Positions 7,962-15,211 of a DNA stretch of 64,000 nucleotides are shown here, piece after piece. Source of the stretch: CAVYXA01 sp963846775. Lineage in GTDB: Bacteria > Verrucomicrobiota > Verrucomicrobiia > Chthoniobacterales > UBA10450. A program made the position numbers and the translations under genes. The notes under the pieces are model-generated. The model did no database searches. It worked only from the letters and a program-made list of their open reading frames with translations, and was not told the origin of the DNA. Positions within the stretch are counted from its first letter, which is position 1. Every line of letters starts with the position of its first letter. The stretch is taken from the NCBI GenBank assembly GCA_963846775.1, contig CAWJXB010000006.1, positions 868,001-932,000 of the forward strand, in the 5' to 3' direction.

Positions 7962-8145
7962 TAAAATCCGAAATCCAAAATCCAAAATCCGAAACAAGCG
8001 CGGCAATGACGAATGACGAATGACGAAGTTCGAAGGAATGACGAATGATCTAATGACGAGAGAGCTGCGCACATCTTTTCTTCGGCATTCGAGCTTCGTG
8101 CTTCCTTCGTCATTGGGCATTCGTCATTCGTCATTTCTCTTTCGC
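7962..8145. repeat. ATTCGTCATT / CCGAAATCCAAAAT short-period repeats between sdhC and sdhA
   Basis: Tandem-like GAATGACGAATGACGAATGACG words, their inverted form (TTCGTCATTCGTCATT) near 8105-8135, and AAATCCGAAATCCAAAATCC near 7966-7995. The same ATTCGTCATT words return at 29463-29620. It separates two genes that are normally tightly linked, and it codes for nonsense extensions at the sdhA 5' end. Confidence 0.8.
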
Positions 8146-8907
8146 TCACAGTTGCTGCGCCGGTTTAATTAGTCCGAGAAGGATGGCCACCGGGATCGAC
8201 GTGTAGCCGATGAAAAGCGCCCAGGCGAAAATTCGCCCGCCGAGCGCGAGACGTGGTGTCAGTTTCTTATTGTTGAGCCCAAGGGATTGAAAAAAGCTTG
8301 ATGAGCCGTGGCTCAGGTGCAACGCCAAGAGAAAAAGACCGAGGATGTAAAACGCCGACACGTAGTAGTTCTGAAATGCATAAACCATCATCGAGTAAAC
8401 GTCATAATGACCGAGAGGATCGGCTTTGAGCAGCGCGAAGCGTTGGTCAGTTACGCGGACGGTGAAATGAGCGAGATGATAAATGATGAACGCGAGCACA
8501 ATCAGCCCGCTCATGACCATGTGCCGCGACGCAAACGTCGCTTTTACGTAATCGCGTTCCCGATAGCGCTCCGGGCGGGCCCGGCGATTGTCGATTGCCA
8601 GCCGAATCGTCACCACGATGTGAATGATGACGGTAGCGAGCAAAGCGAGCCGAACCGCCCAAAGCAACGGCCCCAATTCGCGCAGATGCTCCGAATAACC
8701 GTTGATCCAATCGGGCCCGAGAAAAATCTGGAGATTGCCGAGCAGGTGTCCGATGACGAACAGAATCAGAATGATTCCGGTGATCGCGACAATCATCTTT
8801 TTTCCAATCGACGAGCGATAAAAAGCCAGGATCACGTCGCGCCGTGGCGGAACGACGTCGACCGGCGGCGTGGCGGCTGACCGTGGCTGCGTTTTTTCGT
8901 CAATCAT
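8146..8907 (-). CDS. sdhC: Succinate dehydrogenase cytochrome b558-type membrane subunit
   Basis: 253 residues with five hydrophobic segments (for example MIVAITGIILILFVIGHLLG and MSGLIVLAFIIYHLAHF). Several histidines within the membrane segments are candidate heme ligands. It is of the single-subunit b558 type found in Bacteroidetes, Chlorobi and PVC bacteria, which replaces separate SdhC and SdhD. The start codon overlaps the pyrE stop as ATGA (8904-8907), indicating translational coupling. It anchors SdhAB and reduces quinone. Confidence 0.9.
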   Translation of the reverse strand: MIDEKTQPRSAATPPVDVVPPRRDVILAFYRSSIGKKMIVAITGIILILFVIGHLLGNLQIFLGPDWINGYSEHLRELGPLLWAVRLALLATVIIHIVVTIRLAIDNRRARPERYRERDYVKATFASRHMVMSGLIVLAFIIYHLAHFTVRVTDQRFALLKADPLGHYDVYSMMVYAFQNYYVSAFYILGLFLLALHLSHGSSSFFQSLGLNNKKLTPRLALGGRIFAWALFIGYTSIPVAILLGLIKPAQQL

Positions 8908-9506
8908 TTGCTGCCGGGTTTTACCGCCGGAATTCGGGCAAGATCGACAGGTAACTTGTCCGGCTCAAACGTTTCCATTTCGATTTCGATCAGGCTGATA
9001 AATGGACACGCGAAATTCGGTTTCTGATTTCCGCTACGATCGACAATTACGCCGACGGCGGAAACGATTCCGCCACGGGCACGGACAATGTCGATCGTTT
9101 GTTGCACGCGTCCGCCGCGGGTCACGACGTCCTCGGCGACGATGAACTTTTCGCCCTGATCGATCTTAAATCCGCGACGCAGAGCGAGTCCGCCGGCTTC
9201 CTTTTCGACAAAGATGTGGCGTTTGCCTAACGTGCGACCGACTTCCTGTCCGACGATGATTCCACCGAGCGCGGGAGAGATCACAGCGTCACAATCGAAT
9301 GTCCGCAGTTTGTCCGCGAGCTGCCCGCAAACTTGCGCGGCGATGTCGGTGTGTTGCAACAAGATCGCGCACTGAAAATATTGGCGGCTGTGCAACCCGG
9401 AACGCAAAATGAAATGACCATCGAGCAGCGCGCCGGTTTTGCGAAAAAGGGCGAGAAGGTCTTCTGGCACAGCTTCGTTTGTAGCGGCGCTCTGTGAGCG
9501 TCGCAA
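8904..9506 (-). CDS. pyrE: Orotate phosphoribosyltransferase
   Basis: Makes OMP from orotate and PRPP, one step before PyrF. About 200 residues. The PRPP-binding motif FIVAEDVVTRGGR is clear, and ALGGIIVGQEVGRTLG and FVEKEAGGLALRRG fit the family. The long frame starts with TTG at 9506 inside a palindromic repeat; a GTG at 9470 (VPEDLLALF) removes the repeat-derived residues and is an equally good candidate. The 3' end overlaps sdhC by 4 bp, so pyrimidine synthesis and succinate dehydrogenase share an operon here. Confidence 0.92.
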   Translation of the reverse strand: MRRSQSAATNEAVPEDLLALFRKTGALLDGHFILRSGLHSRQYFQCAILLQHTDIAAQVCGQLADKLRTFDCDAVISPALGGIIVGQEVGRTLGKRHIFVEKEAGGLALRRGFKIDQGEKFIVAEDVVTRGGRVQQTIDIVRARGGIVSAVGVIVDRSGNQKPNFACPFISLIEIEMETFEPDKLPVDLARIPAVKPGSK

Positions 9507-9554
9507 ACTTTTTGACCAGAAACGGCGACCCCGAAAGCGTTCGGGGCCGCTACA
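9480..9554. repeat. TGTAGCGGCGC...CCGCTACA palindromic element between ridA and pyrE
   Basis: 75 bp. Ends TGTAGCGGC and GCCGCTACA are inverted copies; internal small hairpins include CCCCGAAAGCGTTCGGGG. It fills the ridA-pyrE gap and overlaps the possible TTG start of pyrE. Confidence 0.8.
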
Positions 9555-9560
9555 ATCTGA

Positions 9561-9974
9561 TTAGCCGGACGTGTCCGCGACTGTTTGTTCGCCATCGCCG
9601 GCGTCTGCGATGACTTCGATCTCAATATTCGCGCCTTTCGGCAATGCTGAAACTTGCACAGTCGAACGCGCTGGCGGCTGGCTCTTGAAATACGAACCAT
9701 AAACTTCGTTCACGGTTTGGAAATCGCCAAGATTGGTCAGGAAAATCGTGGTCTTCACGATATTCTCGAAACCGAGGCCTTCTGCTTTTAAGAGCGCCCT
9801 GATGTTATCGAGCACGCGACGAGTTTGCGCGTCGATCCCGCCCGAAATAATCTGGCCGGTTTTTGGATCAAGCGGGATCTGGCCTGAGCAATAAACTGTC
9901 GATCCGGCGCGGATGGCCTGCGAGTACGGGCCGATCGCGGCGGGCGCATCGCTCGTGGAAATGATCTTCTTCAT
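9561..9974 (-). CDS. ridA: RidA-family reactive imine/enamine deaminase
   Basis: 137 residues of YjgF/YER057c/UK114 type. RidA hydrolyses enamine/imine intermediates released by PLP enzymes. Seen: IGPYSQAIRAGSTVYCSGQIP (opening of the domain), NIRALLKAEG, and PARSTVQVSALPKGANIEIE with the conserved catalytic arginine. The C-terminus continues about ten residues past the usual end (GDGEQTVADTSG). It is the first gene of the minus-strand cluster and divergent from secA. Confidence 0.93.
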   Translation of the reverse strand: MKKIISTSDAPAAIGPYSQAIRAGSTVYCSGQIPLDPKTGQIISGGIDAQTRRVLDNIRALLKAEGLGFENIVKTTIFLTNLGDFQTVNEVYGSYFKSQPPARSTVQVSALPKGANIEIEVIADAGDGEQTVADTSG

Positions 9975-9990
9975 ACGGCGAGATTACCGA

Positions 9991-10051
9991 AAGTAGAGCA
10001 AGCTTCCAGCTTGCTTTTGCCCCAGTGCCAGCCGGAAGCGGATCCTACTGT
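9991..10051. repeat. AGTAGAGCAAGCTTCCAGCTTGC hairpin upstream of secA
   Basis: AAGCAAGCTGG-type inverted words (GCAAGCTTCCAGCTTGC) near 9999-10015 and ATCCTACT at the right end give another TAG...CTA bounded structure in the ridA/secA divergent gap. Assignment to the TGTAG...CTACA family is tentative. Confidence 0.4.
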
Positions 10052-10092
10052 GGAATGACAAATCGCGAAACTCGGCGATATTATCCGTTCAC

Positions 10093-13000
10093 ATGGTTGC
10101 GTGGATCTTAAAGAAGATTTTGGGGTCGAAGAATCAGCGCGAGCTGAAACGGCTCCGGCCGATCGTGCAGCGGATGAACGAGTTCGACGAGCAGTTCAAA
10201 GGCTTGTCCGATGACGAGTTGCGCGCGAAAACGGCGGCTTGGAAGGAAGAGCTGGCGAAAATACCGGTTGAGGAGCAGTGGACCAAGTTGGATGAGATTT
10301 TGCCGGAAGCGTTTGCGGTGGTGAAGAATGCGGCGCGGCGGCTGAAAGAGCGACAGCAGACTTTCACGGTGTGCGATCAGCCCATGACGTGGGACATGGT
10401 GCACTTTGACGTGCAATTGCTCGGAGGGATCGTCCTGCATCGGGGGCGGATTGCAGAAATGGCGACCGGCGAAGGCAAAACTTTGGTGGCGACTTTGCCG
10501 CTTTACCTGAATGCACTCACCGGGCGCGGTGCGCATCTCGTGACCGTGAACGATTACTTGGCTCGGCGGGACGCGGAATGGATGGGCCAACTTTACAATT
10601 TCCTGGGACTTACGGTCGGCTGCATTCAACACGATCAGGAGCCGGATGTGCGTCGCGAGCAATATGCGATGGATATCACTTACGGGACGAACTCGGAGTT
10701 CGGGTTCGATTACCTCCGCGACAACGGCATGGCTACAACCCGTGATCAACAGGTCCAGCGTGGTTATCACTATGCCATTGTCGATGAAGTCGATTCTATT
10801 TTGATCGACGAGGCCCGCACTCCGTTGATCATCAGCGGGCCAGCGACCGTTTCGACGCATCAATACGACAAATTCAAACCGTTGATCGAACAACTCGTGC
10901 GCAAGCAGAACATGCTTTGCAACCGTTTGGCCAGCGAAGCGATCGAATTATTCGACCGATTTGATCAAGAAAAAACGCCAACCTTCGCCCCCCGCGAACC
11001 AACCGGCGTGCCTATTTCGCCAGAGATCCGAAAATCAGCGACTGAACTTCGAGTTCACTTAACTGAAGTGATTGCGACGGGAAAGGATGGCAAGATTACT
11101 GAAGCTGATGTTCGATATGCCGCATCGCAGTTGAACCCTGGCGTGCTGATGTTCAAAGTGAAACTAGGGCAACCGCGCAACAAACAGCTGTTGCGAATGA
11201 TGGAGGATCCTGATAAGCGGCGCGCGATCGATAAAGCCGAGCTCTCCTTTTATGCCGATACACGCAAAGAGGAGTTATTCAGACTCAAGGAGGAACTCTA
11301 TTTTACGATCGATGAAAAGACTAACGAGTCCGATTTGTCCGAGCAAGGCCGCGTTTTTCTAAACCCCGACGATCCGAACGCGTTTGTGTTGCCGGATTTG
11401 ATCAGCGAGTTCACCGAGATCGATCTCGATCCGGAGCTTTCGGACGAGGAGAAAGATAAGAAAAAAACCGAGCGACAACAGCTGTGCGACACCCAGGCAG
11501 AGCGAATTCACAACATCTCGCAATTGCTGAAAGCCTACTGCCTGTTTGAGAAAGACGTGCAGTATGTGATCGAGGAGAACAAAGTCATCATTGTCGATGA
11601 ATTTACCGGTCGCAAAATGCCGGGCCGCCGCTGGAGCGATGGGTTGCACCAGGCGGTCGAAGCGAAGGAAGGCGTCCAGATCGATCGCGAGACGCAAACG
11701 CTGGCCACGATCACGATTCAAAATTATTTCCGGCTTTACCAAAGGCTGGCCGGCATGACCGGCACGGCTGAGACCGAAGCGGCGGAGTTCCACGATATTT
11801 ACAAGCTCGATGTCAACGTTATCCCGACCAATCGGCCAGTGGCCCGCAAAGATTCTAACGATCGGATCTACAAAACGCGCCGTGAAAAATACAACGCCGT
11901 GATCAACGAGATCAGAGACTGCCATGGCAAACAGGAGCCGGTGTTGGTGGGCACGGTAAGCGTAGAAGCGAGCGAGTTACTGAGCCGAATGCTGAAGCGC
12001 GAAAAAATTCCACATAATGTGCTGAACGCGAAATTCCACATGCAGGAGGCAGAGATCGTGCAACGCGCCGGTCAACCGGGCACGGTAACGATTTCCACGA
12101 ACATGGCCGGACGCGGCACGGACATTAAGCTCGGCCCTGGCGTCACCGAACTGGGCGGATTGATGGTGATCGGCACCGAACGCCACGAATCGCGCCGGAT
12201 CGATCGACAATTGCGCGGCCGTTGCGCGCGCCAGGGCGATCCCGGTGCGTCGCGCTTTTACGTCAGCTTCGAGGACGATCTGATGCGCAACTTCGGTGCA
12301 GCGGATCGGATGACCAGAATTATGGAACGCTTTGGACTCGAAGAAGGCCAGGAGCTGGAGCACCCGTGGCTGAACAAGTCGGTCGAGACGGCGCAAAAAC
12401 GCGTCGAACAGCGCAATTACATGATCCGGAAACGGACGCTCGATTTCGATGACGTGATGAACATGCAGCGTGAAGTCGTTTACGGCTACCGCAACGAAGT
12501 GATCGATTCGGAGGAGCCGCGCCCACTTATTTACGAAGTGATCGGCGAAGCCGTGCCGGCAAAAGTGAAGGAATATCTAGAGGAAGAAGAGCCGAATTAC
12601 AAGGGGTTGATGAACTGGGTCAACACCACGTTTCCGCTCGGTCTAACGAAAGACAAAGCGCAGTTCGAGACACGCAGTGTCGATGAAAATGCGCAGTTTC
12701 TGATCGAGAAAATCAAGGAATCGTACGAGCGCAAATCGAGCCACGAGGAGCCAGCGGCGGTGAAAAGCCTGGAGCGTTACATCATTCTCAACGCGATCGA
12801 CCGGCTGTGGCAGGAACATCTTTACGCAATGGATGCGCTGCGCGAAGGCGTTTATCTGCGCGGCTACGCGCAAAAGGATCCGCTCATCGAATACAAAACG
12901 GAAGCGTACGACATGTTTGTCGAGCTGATGGCGAACATCAAAAACGAAGTGCTGCACAACCTCTTCCGCAGCACGTCGAACTTGCAAGCCTTCGAGAATT

Positions 13001-13239
13001 TTCTCGCGAGTTTGCCGCAATTCCTCCTCCGCGAGCACTCTTCTACTGCGTCCACCGCGAATGCGCCAGCGCGCGAACGGCAGCCGGCGATGGCAGCAGT
13101 GGGGGGCAATGGCGGAGGCGATGGCGAAGTCGTTCTCGATCTTCCGGTCCGCCGCGCCATGCCAAAGGTCGGCCGCAACGAACCGTGTCCGTGCGGCAGC
13201 GGGAAGAAATATAAAAACTGCTGCGGCAGAGTAGCGTAG
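10093..13239 (+). CDS. secA: Protein translocase ATPase SecA (enlarged)
   Basis: Motor of Sec-dependent export, working with SecYEG at the inner membrane. 1048 residues. Walker A ATGEGKT about 124-130, DEVDSILIDEARTPL near 231-245, GTAETEAAEF, TNMAGRGTDIKLG and a helicase R-rich motif RRIDRQLRGRCARQGDPG are intact. The C-terminus carries the SEC-C zinc motif CPCGSGKKYKNCC, which binds SecB/ribosomes in other species. An extra block of about 135 residues (about 270-405) lies in the first nucleotide-binding domain. Similar enlargements occur in Bacteroidetes/PVC SecA proteins. It is monocistronic in appearance. Confidence 0.97.
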   Translation: MVAWILKKILGSKNQRELKRLRPIVQRMNEFDEQFKGLSDDELRAKTAAWKEELAKIPVEEQWTKLDEILPEAFAVVKNAARRLKERQQTFTVCDQPMTWDMVHFDVQLLGGIVLHRGRIAEMATGEGKTLVATLPLYLNALTGRGAHLVTVNDYLARRDAEWMGQLYNFLGLTVGCIQHDQEPDVRREQYAMDITYGTNSEFGFDYLRDNGMATTRDQQVQRGYHYAIVDEVDSILIDEARTPLIISGPATVSTHQYDKFKPLIEQLVRKQNMLCNRLASEAIELFDRFDQEKTPTFAPREPTGVPISPEIRKSATELRVHLTEVIATGKDGKITEADVRYAASQLNPGVLMFKVKLGQPRNKQLLRMMEDPDKRRAIDKAELSFYADTRKEELFRLKEELYFTIDEKTNESDLSEQGRVFLNPDDPNAFVLPDLISEFTEIDLDPELSDEEKDKKKTERQQLCDTQAERIHNISQLLKAYCLFEKDVQYVIEENKVIIVDEFTGRKMPGRRWSDGLHQAVEAKEGVQIDRETQTLATITIQNYFRLYQRLAGMTGTAETEAAEFHDIYKLDVNVIPTNRPVARKDSNDRIYKTRREKYNAVINEIRDCHGKQEPVLVGTVSVEASELLSRMLKREKIPHNVLNAKFHMQEAEIVQRAGQPGTVTISTNMAGRGTDIKLGPGVTELGGLMVIGTERHESRRIDRQLRGRCARQGDPGASRFYVSFEDDLMRNFGAADRMTRIMERFGLEEGQELEHPWLNKSVETAQKRVEQRNYMIRKRTLDFDDVMNMQREVVYGYRNEVIDSEEPRPLIYEVIGEAVPAKVKEYLEEEEPNYKGLMNWVNTTFPLGLTKDKAQFETRSVDENAQFLIEKIKESYERKSSHEEPAAVKSLERYIILNAIDRLWQEHLYAMDALREGVYLRGYAQKDPLIEYKTEAYDMFVELMANIKNEVLHNLFRSTSNLQAFENFLASLPQFLLREHSSTASTANAPARERQPAMAAVGGNGGGDGEVVLDLPVRRAMPKVGRNEPCPCGSGKKYKNCCGRVA

Positions 13240-13268
13240 CATCGACAGTCGCAGGCAGACGCAGTTGC

Positions 13269-13391
13269 AAGACAGAGAACTTCAAAAGGCCCGAGGATTA
13301 TCTCGAAGCCGAGCGGATTACCGAAGAAAGGCACAAATATCTGGCCGGTGTGAGCTACGCGGTTTACGAGCGCAGACATTTGGTGCGCTGA
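13269..13391 (+). pseudogene. Fragment resembling a Uma2-family (DUF820) nuclease N-terminus
   Basis: One 41-codon frame ending at TGA 13389-13391 reads FKRPEDYLEAERITEERHKY and LAGVSYAVYERR. That matches the usual opening of Uma2 proteins (P-E-E-Y-L-x-x-E-R-x-x-E-x-K-H-E-Y-x-x-G). There is no catalytic part and no start codon. It sits directly between secA and the MITE-like element, so it is probably a decayed remnant. Recognition is by motif memory only. Confidence 0.45.
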
Positions 13392-13473
13392 ACTTTGAGC
13401 GCGATCCAAGCCGTTCGACGGCGCGGTTCACCATTAATTCCGGAACACAGGTGGAACTGCCAATGCGCGCGTT

Positions 13474-13739
13474 CAGAGCGATTCAAGGAAACCTGTAACC
13501 GCTCGAAGCGCCGTAGGCGCGATAGATATTAGCCCCGGGCGTGAGCCCGGGGGAAAAGGCGTCTCCAAACCAATCAGCCCCGGCAGGGGCGACAGAATAC
13601 GCCGAAGCGCGTCGTCACTCCTTCCGCCCCTTCCGGGGCTAGTTCGAATGAATCGAGCAACCCCGGGCTTGCGCCCGGGGCTACATTCTTCCGCGCCTAC
13701 GGCGCTTTCTGCGGCTACGCCATTATTTAAACCGCTCTA
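13474..13739 (+). repeat. MITE-like 267-bp element, copy A
   Basis: Bounded by CAGAGCGATTCAAGG on the left and TTAAACCGCTCTA on the right (imperfect terminal inverted repeats). Inside are GCGCCGTAGGCGC, CCCCGGGC/GCCCGGGG and CCCCGGCAGGGGCG palindromes. It is near-identical to copies at 39257-39523 (opposite orientation) and 45974-46242. Its last bases (CTA, 13737-13739) are the TAG stop codon of the neighbouring minus-strand cyclase gene. Confidence 0.9.
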
Positions 13740-14594
13740 AACCGCCGCAAGGGAGCCTTCGCCGGCCCAAACGACAGCGTGTGCCCGGATCGGACGATCG
13801 AAGCCTTTCAGGACAACTTCACCGATATCTTGAAATGAAAATCCCTTGCCCAGGCAAAGCTCGGCAATTGCGTTCGACACCAGAATTTGCTCGGCGGAGG
13901 CATGAGAACATAGCCGCGCGGCAAGTTGGACTGTGCAGCCAAAAAGATCATCATGCTGCTCGACCGGTTCCCCGGCCGCGGCGCCGATTCGAATTTTAAG
14001 CGGGACGTCGCGTTGATTCTTCTCGTGCCTGGCCAAATCGCGTTGGATCTGAGTTGCACATCTTACTGCTCCGGCCGCAGATACAAACGAGGCCATGATA
14101 CCGTCGCCCGTGTGCTTGACCTCGCGACCGCCTAGATGGGACAATGCGTTTCGGACAACAGAATCATGCACCTCGAACAACGCCATCGCCGCTTCATCGC
14201 CGAGTGTTTGCGTCAAAGCCGTCGATTCGACAATGTCCGTGAACAGGATGGTTCGAATTCCAGGGTCTCGCACATCGGCTCCGCCACCTGGTAGCAAAAC
14301 GGCTCCCACGTCATTTGTTTCGGTGCCGCCGAGAAATACTTCTGCGACCTCGGGCTCTACCTCGATGATCTTCTCGGCCATCAACCCGTGGGCTTCGCGA
14401 TGCACACACTCTGCGGCCTCAGCGCTTGGCGCATGGGCGAGACAAAAAACTTTCCGCCCACTCTCATTAACCCAGTATTTGTGGTATTCGACGCCATATT
14501 TCCGCTGCGTTTCCATATCCTTCGCGTGGGCCTTGGCGACATCTTCGGCGGTAGTGCCCTCTGGCAGCTCATGAATGTCCATGTATAATGGCAT
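13737..14594 (-). CDS. DUF4242 domain fused to class III adenylate/guanylate cyclase
   Basis: 285 residues. Residues 1-90 resemble DUF4242 (MDIHELPEGTTAEDVAKAH, then KYWVNESGRKVFCLAHAPSA), a small domain of unknown, possibly metal-binding, role. Residues about 112-280 form a class III nucleotidyl cyclase: TILFTDIVESTAL (first metal aspartate), VKHTGDGIMASF (second metal aspartate) and IRIGAAAGEPV. It would make cAMP from ATP; substrate cannot be fixed from sequence alone. There is no membrane segment. DUF4242 probably acts as the sensory partner. The stop codon is formed by the end of a MITE-like repeat, so the original C-terminus may have been longer. Confidence 0.85.
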   Translation of the reverse strand: MPLYMDIHELPEGTTAEDVAKAHAKDMETQRKYGVEYHKYWVNESGRKVFCLAHAPSAEAAECVHREAHGLMAEKIIEVEPEVAEVFLGGTETNDVGAVLLPGGGADVRDPGIRTILFTDIVESTALTQTLGDEAAMALFEVHDSVVRNALSHLGGREVKHTGDGIMASFVSAAGAVRCATQIQRDLARHEKNQRDVPLKIRIGAAAGEPVEQHDDLFGCTVQLAARLCSHASAEQILVSNAIAELCLGKGFSFQDIGEVVLKGFDRPIRAHAVVWAGEGSLAAV

Positions 14595-14605
14595 ACCAGC
14601 TTAAC

Positions 14606-15127
14606 TTACTGCGATATTACGCGATGCAAAACGCTGATGTCGGCTGGACGGCTGAGCGTCTGATAAACGACACAATATCGTTCCGTCAGACGGAGAAGCG
14701 TGGCCAGCTGTTCCTCGGTGGCGTCAGTCTTCAAATCGAAATTTAATCGAATCTGCTTGAAGCCGACGGGGACATCCTTGGAAACGCCGAGCGTGCCGCG
14801 AAAATCAAGATCGCCCTCCGCTCGAATCGTCGCTGCGCGCAACTGGATGCCCATTGCCGTAGCAACTGCCCGCAGCGTAACGCCGGCACATCCAACCAAC
14901 GCTTCCAGCAGCATATCGGCCGAGCATGCGTTCTGGCCGTCGCCTCCGGTCGCAGGGTGAAGCCCTGCTTCGACCCGCCCTTTTCCGGTTTCTATCTTGC
15001 AGGTGATCCCTTCTCCAATTCGCCCTTCTGCCCGGAGCGTGAGTATTGCTGTTTCAGGGCTTTCTCGATACTGAGCTTTAAGAGGCGCCTGCAATTTTCT
15101 CAATTCGTCAGCATGCACTCGTTCCAA
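14606..15127 (-). CDS. OsmC/Ohr-family protein
   Basis: 173 residues. OsmC-fold proteins often act as thiol peroxidases for organic hydroperoxides. Two conserved cysteines are visible: GCAGVTLRAVA (C80) and ERYCVVYQTL (C152), with the Ohr/OsmC helix SADMLLEALVGC before the first. Start is TTG at 15127 or GTG at 15118; no ATG is available. It lies 11 bp from the cyclase gene on the same strand, so probably the same transcript. Confidence 0.85.
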   Translation of the reverse strand: MERVHADELRKLQAPLKAQYRESPETAILTLRAEGRIGEGITCKIETGKGRVEAGLHPATGGDGQNACSADMLLEALVGCAGVTLRAVATAMGIQLRAATIRAEGDLDFRGTLGVSKDVPVGFKQIRLNFDLKTDATEEQLATLLRLTERYCVVYQTLSRPADISVLHRVISQ

Positions 15128-15143
15128 TCGCTCCCTTCCAATT

Positions 15144-15211
15144 TGTAGAGGCGTTCACCGCGGCGAACGCGCGGAAATTTAGACTCGGCGTTTGACACAA
15201 GCGCCGCTACA
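15144..15211. repeat. TGTAG...CTACA palindromic element between the FAD oxidase and OsmC genes
   Basis: 68 bp starting TGTAGAGGCG and ending GCGCCGCTACA. The CTA at 15207-15209 gives the TAG stop codon of the FAD oxidase gene. Confidence 0.65.

Noticed and set aside
7953..8120. 56-residue N-terminal extension of SdhA
   Set aside because: It is only the translation of the ATTCGTCATT and CCGAAATCC repeats; the conserved protein begins near 7952.
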